Part shown: piece after piece, positions 1-7,155 of the stretch
Layout: each line of letters opens with the position of its first letter
Numbering within the stretch: the stretch's first letter is position 1
NCBI GenBank assembly: GCA_000432915.1
Contig: HF995208.1
Location: 1-41,013 of the forward strand
DNA length: 41,013 nucleotides
Source of the DNA: Firmicutes bacterium CAG:194
GTDB lineage: Bacteria; Bacillota; Clostridia; Lachnospirales; Lachnospiraceae
Direction: 5' to 3'
The notes under the pieces: model-generated
The model's database searches: none
What the model was told of the DNA's origin: nothing
Seen by the model: only the letters and a program-made list of their open reading frames with translations
Translations under genes and position numbers: made by a program

Positions 1-34
1 ACCAGGCGCTCTAGCCAAGCTGAGCCACACCCCG
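1..34 (-). tRNA. tRNA-Pro, 5' part only (cut by window edge)
   Basis: Read on the minus strand, positions 34 to 1 begin CGGGGTGTGGCTCAGC, which is the acceptor stem and D-arm of a bacterial tRNA, followed by the GAGCGCC D-stem end and the CCTGG 5' half of the anticodon stem. This acceptor and D-arm are typical of tRNA-Pro. The anticodon and 3' half lie outside the window, so the isoacceptor is not determined. Confidence 0.85.
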
Positions 35-139
35 TTTTATATCACTTCTTATCCGTGACGCAAGACATATTATATTATATGGTTTTTATATTGTCAACAT
101 TTTTTTGCAGTTTTTTTACAAAGTTTTTTTCAACCGTTT

Positions 140-619
140 TTACAGATAACAGATTGTAAAATGCGCTTCTCCGTCTCTGTCAATATCCATCACTACATAA
201 GATGGTCTTTTTCCCTCCTGCCTCGGATAAGACAGACTACCCGGATTTACCGCAATAATATCTTTTTCAATTTCTACAGTCGGCCTGTGCGAATGCCCAT
301 AGAATACAATATCCACACCCCTGCGGACAGCCTCTTCCTTAATGATCTCATTGTTCATGGATACGTAATAATTATGACCGTGTGTGATCCAGACTTTGTA
401 TTTTCCGATTGTCGTCTCAATCTCCCGCGGCAGCTTGGAAAAGAAGTCATTATTTCCCATGACAATAAGCGTCTCGCAACCCGCTCCTTCGCTGATCGCA
501 TATTCACTTCCCTCTGTATCTCCGCAATGTATCACAAGATCCAGCTTTCCCAGTTGTTCGATCACCTGAAAATAATTTTCATTGCGGCGATGTGTATCAC
601 TTACAATCAGTATCTTCAT
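140..619 (-). CDS. yfcE: YfcE/MJ0936-family metallophosphoesterase
   Basis: 159-residue cytosolic phosphodiesterase of the calcineurin-like superfamily. The metal-binding motifs are all visible in order: SDTH near residue 7, HCGD near 31, GNND near 55, THGH near 79 and YGHSH near 107, followed by the NPGS segment typical of the YfcE/YsnB family. Length matches the family. The start overlaps the stop of rdgB by 4 nt (ATGA), so the two are translationally coupled as in many Firmicutes. Physiological substrate is not known for most members; phosphodiester hydrolysis is inferred from the family. It is the last gene of a four-gene minus-strand cluster starting at 3424. Confidence 0.92.
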   Translation of the reverse strand: MKILIVSDTHRRNENYFQVIEQLGKLDLVIHCGDTEGSEYAISEGAGCETLIVMGNNDFFSKLPREIETTIGKYKVWITHGHNYYVSMNNEIIKEEAVRRGVDIVFYGHSHRPTVEIEKDIIAVNPGSLSYPRQEGKRPSYVVMDIDRDGEAHFTICYL

Positions 620-1221
620 GCTTCATCCTTACACAATTCTTTTATTTTATCTTTCATCATCCGCAGTGCTTTCCCGCGATGGCTGATCCTGTTTTTCTGC
701 TCCGGAGAGATTTCCGCAGAGCTTTTTCCAAACTCCGGCAGGTAAAATATCGGATCATATCCAAATCCGTTTTCACCCTTGATTTCATAACCGATACGCC
801 CTTCCATTGTTGCCTGCGCCGTCCGTGTCGTTCCATCCGGCAAGGCAAGAGCCATGGCACATACAAACCGCGCTGTACGCTTTTCTTCCGGTACATCTCT
901 CAATTTATCCAGAATTTTCTGATTTTTGATCGCATACGGAGTATCATGTCCCATATAGCGTGCGGAATAAATACCCGGTTCCTTATTCAGATAATCGATC
1001 TCCAGTCCGGAGTCATCCGCAAGCGCCGGTATGCCCAGTGTTTTTGCCACCTGCATTGCCTTTATGATAGCATTTTCTTCAAATGTCGTTCCGGTTTCTT
1101 CTATTTCTCCTTGAAAAGCCGTTTCCGACAAAGGAACGATCTCAATTCCCATATCCTGCACCATCATGGCAACTTCTCTGACTTTTCCCTGATTTGTACT
1201 TGCCAATACGATCTGTTTCAC
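616..1221 (-). CDS. rdgB: RdgB/HAM1-type non-canonical purine NTP pyrophosphatase (XTP/dITP diphosphatase)
   Basis: 201-residue house-cleaning enzyme that hydrolyses XTP, ITP and dITP to the monophosphate and pyrophosphate, keeping deaminated purines out of DNA and RNA. Family motifs are clear: N-terminal ASTNQGKVREV, the ALADDSGLEIDYL metal and substrate region near residue 68, the GENGFGYDPIFYLPE motif near 150, and ISHRGKAL near 181. Length is normal. Its start overlaps the amidase stop by 4 nt and its stop overlaps the phosphoesterase start, giving a compact operon. Confidence 0.95.
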   Translation of the reverse strand: MKQIVLASTNQGKVREVAMMVQDMGIEIVPLSETAFQGEIEETGTTFEENAIIKAMQVAKTLGIPALADDSGLEIDYLNKEPGIYSARYMGHDTPYAIKNQKILDKLRDVPEEKRTARFVCAMALALPDGTTRTAQATMEGRIGYEIKGENGFGYDPIFYLPEFGKSSAEISPEQKNRISHRGKALRMMKDKIKELCKDEA

Positions 1222-2282
1222 TTTTCCATCTCCTTATATGCCAAAAGCACGGCATTACAGATACCCTGTGCTACTTTTTCTATATAAACATTCCTTTGCA
1301 GAAGCTTTCTCTCCTGCCGGTTGCTCAAAAAACCCATGTCAAGCTGTGCGACCGGAATCACTGCCTCTCCGATCACCACATTGTCATCCTGCCCCGGTAC
1401 AATATCCAGTGCTTTTTCATTGGTCGATTCTGCAACTTCGGTAAGCAGCAGATATGCCAGATCCGCACTGGAAAAATCCGGAATAAAATACTGCGCGTTG
1501 TATTCTGTCCGGATTCCGTAGACCGTTGTATCTTCTGCTGATGTCACATGTACACTGATCAACATATCAGCCTGCAGCGCATTGGCGAAGCCAACCCGTT
1601 CTTCCGGACTGCGGCTGCTATCATCTTCTCTCGTATAATAAACCCGGATTCCCTGTGCCAAAAGCAGTTCTCCCGCCTTTTGTACAGCCGCCAACGTAAT
1701 ATCCTTTTCCTGCAGGCTCACATCCTGCTCCACTGCCGTCTCCCCTACATCATTTCCACCATGCCCGGCATCCAGAACGACAATTTTGTCATAAAGTGAG
1801 GCCGGCGACTGCAATGTGATCTCAGCCTCCGTTCCCGCAGTTTCCCGCTGCAGGTGCACAGAAGCCTCCTGCGGCTGATTTAAGACAACTGTAAAAAGAA
1901 CCGCATCCTGCTCTTCTTTTACTTCACTTTCTGCCAAAGATATATTCTGCCGGATCGGATGTTCCTGAAAATACCGCCTGTCAAGCTGTTTTCCACCGAC
2001 TTCTTTCCGCAAACGGATCGTCACCTTTTCTGCCATGCAGTCACTCTGCAGCTCTATGTCCTGCTGCGTTACACCCTCAGGCAGTTGCATCAGCAACGTA
2101 TTTTCCTCCAATGACGCATCATATTGCAGGTAATTTCCCTGTCCTGCTGCAGTTTCAGCAGACAGATCTGATGCCTCTTCCGCCTGCACGCCCTTTCTGC
2201 CTTGATATACGAGCAGGCAAAGGCTTACCGCAAACACCAGAAGACAGGCTGTCACATAGGCTTTTGCTGCTTTTCCCGTCAT
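1218..2282 (-). CDS. N-acetylmuramoyl-L-alanine amidase (Amidase_3) with N-terminal anchor
   Basis: 354 residues. A membrane-spanning signal or anchor (about residues 8-25) is followed by a roughly 130-residue beta-rich region and a C-terminal Amidase_3 zinc domain (about 168-350). Zinc ligands are recognisable as H in VLDAGHGGNDVG, E in LQEKDITL and H in ISVHVTSAED. The catalytic Glu usually found before GFLSN (consensus vEiGFLSN) is Asp here (QLDMGFLSN), which may lower or change activity. The family cleaves the amide between MurNAc and the stem peptide. Overlaps its neighbours by 4 nt on both sides, so it is co-transcribed with the methyltransferase and rdgB. Confidence 0.88.
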   Translation of the reverse strand: MTGKAAKAYVTACLLVFAVSLCLLVYQGRKGVQAEEASDLSAETAAGQGNYLQYDASLEENTLLMQLPEGVTQQDIELQSDCMAEKVTIRLRKEVGGKQLDRRYFQEHPIRQNISLAESEVKEEQDAVLFTVVLNQPQEASVHLQRETAGTEAEITLQSPASLYDKIVVLDAGHGGNDVGETAVEQDVSLQEKDITLAAVQKAGELLLAQGIRVYYTREDDSSRSPEERVGFANALQADMLISVHVTSAEDTTVYGIRTEYNAQYFIPDFSSADLAYLLLTEVAESTNEKALDIVPGQDDNVVIGEAVIPVAQLDMGFLSNRQERKLLQRNVYIEKVAQGICNAVLLAYKEMEK

Positions 2283-3424
2283 GATCTGCTCCCCGGCTTC
2301 GGCCCCATAAACTGATAATAATAGGTTTTTAACATTCCATTATAGATCTTACGATTTTTATCCGCCTTTCTGCCGATCATCTGCTGCGCATCCTCATAAG
2401 AAGTGATCATATAAAGCGACCAGGAATCCAGCTGTCTGTAGCGCTCGCCCAGTGTCCGGTAAATGGATGCGATCGTATTTTTATCTTCCAGCCGTTCTCC
2501 ATAGGGCGGATTCGTAATAATAAATCCATACTTTTTCGGATGGCTGAGAGCTTCTATCCCTCTGCGCTGGAAGTGGATATACTGCTCCACCCCGGCAAGT
2601 TTTGCATTTTCTCTTGCAATTCTCACCATCTCATCATCAATATCATAGCCCTGAATATCAGGCATCTGACTGAAATCAACCAGTTCTGCCGCCTCATCCA
2701 TGCATGCATACCATTCTTTCTTTGGAATAATATGCGTCCAGCTTTCTGCCAGAAAACTTCGATTCATACCCGGTGCCATATTCGCAGCCATCATAGCCGC
2801 CTCAATTGGGATCGTACCGCTTCCGCAAAAGGGATCTACCAGGATTCTTGTCTTATTCCAAGGTGTCAGCATAATCAGTGCTGCTGCAAGATTCTCTGCG
2901 ATCGGTGCTTTTGCCGTCAGTTTTCTGTAGCCTCGTTTATGCAGCGATTCCCCGGTTGTATCCAGAGAAACTGTCACTTCATCCTTATGTAAAAAAACAC
3001 GTATCGGAAAAGCATCTCCGTCCTCCGGGAACCAGTTGACCCGGTAAACCTTACGCATCCTTTCTACCATGGCTTTCTTCATGATTGACTGGATATCCGA
3101 CGGACTGAACAGCTTACTTTTGACGCTTGCCGCCTTTGCCACCCAGAACTTTGCGTTCTGCGGGAGATACTCTTCCCACGGAAGTGCTTTTGTTCCTTCA
3201 AACAGCTCATCAAAGGTTTCTGCATGAAACTGCCCAACCTTGATCAGTATTCTTTCAGCCGTACGTAAAAAAACATTGGCACGACAGACTGCCTCTGCAT
3301 CACCGATAAATGTGACACGACCATCTTCGACCGATGTTATTTCATACCCTAATTCTATAATTTCTCTTTTTAACACTGCCTCCAGCCCAAAATGGCATGG
3401 CGCAATACACTCAAATGTTTTCAT
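2279..3424 (-). CDS. THUMP-domain class I RNA methyltransferase (RlmL/YpsC-like, 23S rRNA m2G)
   Basis: 381 residues with an N-terminal ferredoxin-like/THUMP RNA-binding region (about 1-160) and a C-terminal Rossmann methyltransferase. SAM-binding motif DPFCGSGTIPIEAA lies near residue 198 and the N2-guanine methyltransferase motif IV TNPPYGER near 306. Length matches the YpsC/RlmL N-terminal type lacking the RlmK half. It probably methylates a guanine of 23S rRNA; the exact position is inferred from the family only. It is the first gene of the cluster that continues with the amidase, rdgB and the phosphoesterase. Confidence 0.9.
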   Translation of the reverse strand: MKTFECIAPCHFGLEAVLKREIIELGYEITSVEDGRVTFIGDAEAVCRANVFLRTAERILIKVGQFHAETFDELFEGTKALPWEEYLPQNAKFWVAKAASVKSKLFSPSDIQSIMKKAMVERMRKVYRVNWFPEDGDAFPIRVFLHKDEVTVSLDTTGESLHKRGYRKLTAKAPIAENLAAALIMLTPWNKTRILVDPFCGSGTIPIEAAMMAANMAPGMNRSFLAESWTHIIPKKEWYACMDEAAELVDFSQMPDIQGYDIDDEMVRIARENAKLAGVEQYIHFQRRGIEALSHPKKYGFIITNPPYGERLEDKNTIASIYRTLGERYRQLDSWSLYMITSYEDAQQMIGRKADKNRKIYNGMLKTYYYQFMGPKPGSRS

Positions 3425-3483
3425 ATGTTTATCTTAAAATGATTTTTTCAGGCTGTCAATATAAATGATGCATGACATTATGT

Positions 3484-3505
3484 AAAGCAGGACAAGTCCT
3501 GCTTT
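3484..3505 (-). terminator. 10-bp hairpin terminator downstream of the small 51-aa gene
   Basis: Perfect inverted repeat AAAGCAGGAC/GTCCTGCTTT with a 2-nt centre (4-nt loop if the inner pair opens), four bases past the stop of the 51-aa gene. The A/T ends could serve either strand, but only the minus-strand gene reads into it. Confidence 0.6.
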
Positions 3506-3508
3506 TGA

Positions 3509-3664
3509 TTACTGCTCTTTTTTATTAGACTGTTTATCCTTGTAGTCAGAAGTGCAGGATTTTGTGTCATTTGCATTTTTATATGCCTGCTTTGCACCGT
3601 TCTTAGACTGCTCATCCTGGCTATTCTGCGCACTGTTCTTTGCGTTTGTTTCATTCTTTGCCAT
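3509..3664 (-). CDS. Small hydrophilic Asn/Lys-rich protein of unknown function (51 aa)
   Basis: 51 residues beginning MAKNETNAKNSAQN and ending DKQSNKKEQ. The start is chosen at 3664 because a strong GGAGGAAACAGTT ribosome binding site lies directly before it; an upstream in-frame ATG would put that site inside the gene. The protein is very rich in N, K, Q, D and S, has one Cys and no hydrophobic core, so it is probably disordered. It stands alone with its own hairpin terminator. The composition recalls small spore-associated or stress-related proteins, but no family signature is visible and no function is assigned. Confidence 0.65.
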   Translation of the reverse strand: MAKNETNAKNSAQNSQDEQSKNGAKQAYKNANDTKSCTSDYKDKQSNKKEQ

Positions 3665-3775
3665 AACTGTTTCCTCCTTCATTTTGTATTGCACTACTAG
3701 TATTCGGAGGAAATCAATTTTTATGCATATTCGGTCTCGTTTTTTTCATAATTGGTCGCCTGGGCAAAAAAATTC

Positions 3776-3804
3776 TTGATAAATTTTCTAAAATATCCTA
3801 TAAT
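3776..3804 (+). promoter_or_regulatory. Near-consensus sigma-A promoter for a candidate small RNA
   Basis: TTGATA (3776-3781), a 17-nt spacer, and perfect TATAAT (3799-3804) on the plus strand. No plus-strand protein gene follows within several kilobases, so the promoter points at the hairpin region 3811-3905. Confidence 0.65.
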
Positions 3805-3810
3805 CTAATC

Positions 3811-3905
3811 ATACAACAGCAATCCCCAATTGCTCTGTTGTAAAAATAGTATTTTTATTTATACTCCCCTAAACAGCCTATCACCCCTGATAGGCTGTTT
3901 AACTT
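3811..3905 (+). ncRNA. Candidate ~95-nt C-rich small RNA
   Basis: Begins about 7 nt after the consensus -10 box. Three hairpins can be drawn: ACAACAG+CAAU pairing with AUUG+CUGUUGU around a CCCCA loop (3813-3841), an AAAAAU/AUUUUU stem, and a 13-bp terminator-like stem at 3871-3900 with a CCCC loop. A third CUCCCCU run sits unpaired just before the last stem. Three exposed C-runs are the hallmark of Firmicutes trans-acting sRNAs that pair with Shine-Dalgarno sequences (RsaE-type logic). No family is recognised. The alternative is that the last stem is just the terminator of the DUF1700 gene on the other strand. Confidence 0.5.
3871..3900. terminator. 13-bp bidirectional terminator hairpin
   Basis: AAACAGCCTATCA and its perfect complement flank a CCCC loop. 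It lies 22 nt beyond the DUF1700 stop on the minus strand and also at the 3' end of the plus-strand sRNA candidate, so it can serve both transcripts. Confidence 0.75.
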
Positions 3906-3922
3906 TGTATAAAACGCACACG

Positions 3923-4345
3923 TTATCGTTTGTTTTTAAAAAAGGAAAAAATCAGAAAAACAAATGCCAGAACAAATAAGAACGGCAGAAGTGCACTGAC
4001 GACCGAAAAGATCAGCCCAATGATAGCACACAGCACAATCAGAACTGCTACGATCACAAGAAGGACAAGCAGCTTACCTCCGCGGAATTCACGACCCTGC
4101 TTTTGTATTCCCTGTTCTATCTCCGATTCTGCCGATTCCCCTTTACTGCCTTCTGCCGCAAGAATGCTCTTTGCAAGCAGTGCAGGATCTCCCAGCTTCC
4201 GTATCGTTTCTTCTTCCGAAATCCCCTTTGCAGCTTCCATGGCGAAATAATCTTTATAATAAGATATAATATCTCTCAACTGATCCGGATCCAGCCGATC
4301 CCATAATTTCCGCTCCAACGCATCAATATACGTTTCCTTATTCAT
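3923..4345 (-). CDS. DUF1700 (HAAS-type) membrane protein
   Basis: 140 residues. The N-terminal 60 residues (MNKETYIDALERKLWDRL..., then ISYYKDYFAMEAAKGISEEETIRKLGDP) are the helical DUF1700/HAAS signature. A charged linker and two strongly hydrophobic segments (about 92-115 and 117-135) follow. In characterised relatives this domain pairs with PadR-type regulators; no PadR gene is present here. Its start directly abuts the stop of the DUF624 gene, so the two form a two-gene operon ending at the 3871-3900 terminator. Function unknown beyond a membrane role. Confidence 0.85.
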   Translation of the reverse strand: MNKETYIDALERKLWDRLDPDQLRDIISYYKDYFAMEAAKGISEEETIRKLGDPALLAKSILAAEGSKGESAESEIEQGIQKQGREFRGGKLLVLLVIVAVLIVLCAIIGLIFSVVSALLPFLFVLAFVFLIFSFFKNKR

Positions 4346-5125
4346 CTATTGCACTCCACTCCTTTCCTGTTCTGTCTGTGCCTCTTCCAGCTTATCAAAC
4401 ACCTTCTGCAGGATCATGGATGTTGCATATGCCTGCACAGCAAACATGACCAGAAGCCACAAATACCATGTATATGCCCAAAGCACTGCACTGGCAGCCA
4501 GGGCAAGCGCCGGTGCAAACCAGATAATAAATACTACCAGCCATGTTTTAAAGTTTGCCACAGAAATGATCACTGTGTTTTTTATATAGTTAATAATAGT
4601 ATTTTCATATCTCGCAATGATCGGAAACAGAAACGGAAGTAAAAACGACAAAAATACCATTTCAAAGCCAATCAATACAACCATAAAATTTGTTGTCTGT
4701 CCTGCAGACTGTATCATATATGCATATTCCGCATACACAACGCCAAGATATGCAAGGATCACCGCCCACACTTTTGTTCCAACCTTAAAATTCTGTCCAA
4801 ACGCCTTCCAGAATCCCTTCCACATTGTACCATCCTCGTTCCTGACCATTTTGTTAGTCATGGTAAACAAGGCTGTTACAGAAGCTCCTATTGTAATAAC
4901 AGGAATACAGGACAATATAAAAGTCAGATTCAGCGCAAAAAGATCGCCAAACCGTTCCAATGCCTTGATGATCGGATTTCTGGTATCCGTTCCCTTTTCC
5001 ATCCGATTCATTGGATTATTTTCGCCGGTCAGCTCTTCTTCCGTTTCCATCTGCGCAGCAATTTCCGAGACCGTACGTCTTTCTTCTGTTTCCTGCATTT
5101 TATCATTCTGCAAAATATCGCTCAT
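4346..5125 (-). CDS. DUF624 (YesL-like) integral membrane protein
   Basis: 259 residues with a polar 50-residue N-terminal tail, then about five transmembrane segments starting at FGDLFALNLTFILSCIPVITIG, the DUF624 signature. Family members such as Bacillus YesL are typically encoded beside carbohydrate ABC transporters, as here, but their role is unproven. The start has a GGAAAGGG ribosome binding site. It is separated from the upstream permease genes by a strong terminator (5211-5240), so it has its own promoter or depends on read-through; a TAGAAT -10 candidate lies about 50 nt upstream. Confidence 0.85.
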   Translation of the reverse strand: MSDILQNDKMQETEERRTVSEIAAQMETEEELTGENNPMNRMEKGTDTRNPIIKALERFGDLFALNLTFILSCIPVITIGASVTALFTMTNKMVRNEDGTMWKGFWKAFGQNFKVGTKVWAVILAYLGVVYAEYAYMIQSAGQTTNFMVVLIGFEMVFLSFLLPFLFPIIARYENTIINYIKNTVIISVANFKTWLVVFIIWFAPALALAASAVLWAYTWYLWLLVMFAVQAYATSMILQKVFDKLEEAQTEQERSGVQ

Positions 5126-5210
5126 TTTTATATCCCTTTCCGGATCATTTGCACGATCCAGTTTTTATTCTACCATCTTTCCCCACAAAAGACTATTAAA
5201 TAAGCATAAA

Positions 5211-5240
5211 AAAAGCACATACCCGAAGGTATGTGCTTTT
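5211..5240 (-). terminator. Rho-independent terminator of the sugar ABC operon
   Basis: 13-bp perfect stem AAAAGCACATACC with a TTCG tetraloop on the minus strand, followed by a run of seven T. It lies 12 nt past the stop of the last permease gene. Confidence 0.92.
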
Positions 5241-5252
5241 GGATTGTAAATA

Positions 5253-6107
5253 TCAACCTTTAACAGCACCAACTGCAAGACCTGATACGATGTTCTTAGA
5301 AAGGATGAGGTATACGATGATAACAGGTAAAATAGAGAATGTGATCATCATGTAAACCTGACCCATATCAAACTTCAAATAGTCAGCAGAACGAAGTGTT
5401 GCGATCAAAATAGGAAGTGTCTTCTTATTGTCATCTGTCAAAACCAAAGCAGGTGTGAAGTAGTTGTTCCAGCTTCCTACGAATGAGAAGATTGCCTGAA
5501 CCGCGATAGCCGGTTTCATAAGCGGAAGTGCAATCTGATTAAATGTTCTGAACTCACCGGCGCCATCAATACGGGCTGCTTCTAACAGTTCCAGCGGAAG
5601 TGTACTTTCCATGTACTGCTTCATGTAGAAGAATACAGCAGGAGCTGCAATTGCAGGTATGATCAGCGGAATGAAAGAGTTCATTAAGTGCATTTTTCTC
5701 ATTAACTGGATGAAACCAAGTGCAGTTACCTGTGTAGGGATCATCATGATACCGAGAATAAATGTGAACATAAATTTCTTTAATTTGAATTCATATGCAT
5801 GGATCGCATATGCAGTCATTGTTGAGAAGTATGTACTCAGCAATGCTGTGAAAGCAGCTACAATAACACTGTTAAGCAGACCGGAAAGAATCGGAATGTT
5901 ACTGCTGTGTAATAAGCTGTTTACGTTCTTCAGAGCGCTTGTGCTTGGCAGAGCGCTGAAACCTTTTGTCAGGTCTGCATGTGAACGTGTTGAGTTTACA
6001 AATAATACATAGAACCAGAACAGACACATAATAGTTATAATAACGAGAACTACATATGAAATGACTCTTCTAGTCTTTACATTTAAACCTTTAGATGATG
6101 CACTCAT
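5253..6107 (-). CDS. Carbohydrate ABC transporter permease, MalG/LacG type
   Basis: 284 residues with six predicted membrane segments. The cytoplasmic EAA loop that contacts the ATPase is visible near residues 183-202 (LLEAARIDGAGEFRTFNQIALPLMKPA). Start has an AGGAGGCG ribosome binding site and lies 11 nt after the partner permease. No ATPase gene is present, so the system must use a shared MsmK/MalK-type ATPase encoded elsewhere, which is common for CUT1 transporters in Firmicutes. The nearby cellobiose phosphorylase suggests cellobiose or cellodextrins as substrate; that is inference from context. Confidence 0.93.
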   Translation of the reverse strand: MSASSKGLNVKTRRVISYVVLVIITIMCLFWFYVLFVNSTRSHADLTKGFSALPSTSALKNVNSLLHSSNIPILSGLLNSVIVAAFTALLSTYFSTMTAYAIHAYEFKLKKFMFTFILGIMMIPTQVTALGFIQLMRKMHLMNSFIPLIIPAIAAPAVFFYMKQYMESTLPLELLEAARIDGAGEFRTFNQIALPLMKPAIAVQAIFSFVGSWNNYFTPALVLTDDNKKTLPILIATLRSADYLKFDMGQVYMMITFSILPVIIVYLILSKNIVSGLAVGAVKG

Positions 6108-6118
6108 ATTTTCGCCTC

Positions 6119-7033
6119 CTATTTCTCTGATGCCTGATTCATCTTAAATACGATGACACTCAAAATACCGGTTACAATAAACAGGATAACTGAAAGTGCA
6201 CCACCAAGACCGTAGTTCTTAGAATACAAGTGCTTATTCAGGTACATGATCAGTGTCATTGTTGTACGAGCCGGATTACCCTGACCATTTGTTAAGATCT
6301 GTGGTACATCGTACATCTGCAGACCACCGATCAGAGATGTAACCATTACGTATACCAGAATAGGTCTTAAAAGTGGTAATGTAATCCTGAAGAATACCTG
6401 TGTAGAAGTAGCACCATCTACTTCAGCTGCTTCATATAAGGATGTATCAATACCTAACATACCTGCCAGTAATAAGATCGTCGTATTACCAAACCACATT
6501 AAGAAGTTCATGAATCCAACCAGGGATCTTGCACTTCCCGCATGTGACAGGAATTTGTAAGGCTCACTCAGAATGCCCATCTGCATCAACAGAGAGTTGA
6601 TCGGGCCACCATCTGAGAACAATGTAAAGAATAACATGGCAAAAGCAGATGCCATGATTAAGTTCGGTAAGTAAATAACAGTTTTAAAGAACTGCTGATG
6701 TTTTAATCTCAGGCTCGGATCTGAGAACCAAGCACCAAGAAGTAATGAAAGGAGGATCTGCGGAATAAATCCGATGATCCACATGATCATTGTATTGCCT
6801 AAATATTTAGGCAGATCACCTGATGAGAACAATGTTGCATAATTCTGAATACCAATAAATGTAGGTCCTACTTCTGTCAGACCGTTTTTAAAATAATGTT
6901 CAAAGAAACTATTATAGATCGTGCTAATCAGAGGAATCAACTGAAAGATAATAAATACTACAACAAAGGGAATTAAGAAAATGTAGCCCCACCGATTATA
7001 ACGAAGAACAGTTCCGCTTTTCTTTTTAGCCAT
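6119..7033 (-). CDS. Carbohydrate ABC transporter permease, MalF/UgpA type
   Basis: 304 residues from the ATG at 7033; a GTG four codons upstream would overlap the GGAGGTG ribosome binding site, so the ATG is preferred. Six membrane segments and an EAA loop (YEAAEVDGATSTQVFFRITLPLLRP, about residues 200-225) identify a CUT1-family inner-membrane subunit. It pairs with the MalG-type permease immediately downstream and with the binding lipoprotein upstream. A T-rich hairpin between the binding protein and this gene probably lowers its expression relative to the binding protein. Confidence 0.93.
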   Translation of the reverse strand: MAKKKSGTVLRYNRWGYIFLIPFVVVFIIFQLIPLISTIYNSFFEHYFKNGLTEVGPTFIGIQNYATLFSSGDLPKYLGNTMIMWIIGFIPQILLSLLLGAWFSDPSLRLKHQQFFKTVIYLPNLIMASAFAMLFFTLFSDGGPINSLLMQMGILSEPYKFLSHAGSARSLVGFMNFLMWFGNTTILLLAGMLGIDTSLYEAAEVDGATSTQVFFRITLPLLRPILVYVMVTSLIGGLQMYDVPQILTNGQGNPARTTMTLIMYLNKHLYSKNYGLGGALSVILFIVTGILSVIVFKMNQASEK

Positions 7034-7082
7034 ACTGTACCACACCTCCGCATGTTATTTTTTCAAACCTGTTCGTTAAAAA

Positions 7083-7119
7083 AGTGCGCCTGTCCGGCTG
7101 ACCGCCAAACAGGCGCACT
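7083..7119 (-). terminator. Intra-operon attenuator hairpin between binding protein and permeases
   Basis: AGTGCGCCTG (7083-7092) pairs with CAGGCGCACT (7110-7119), and an inner GGC/GCC pair is possible. On the minus strand it is followed by TTTTTT. It lies in the 122-nt gap between the solute-binding gene and the first permease gene, a place where partial terminators usually set the excess of binding protein over permease. Confidence 0.8.
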
Positions 7120-7155
7120 AGCTATTTCGCTATCTTACTATGCGATTCCTAAATC

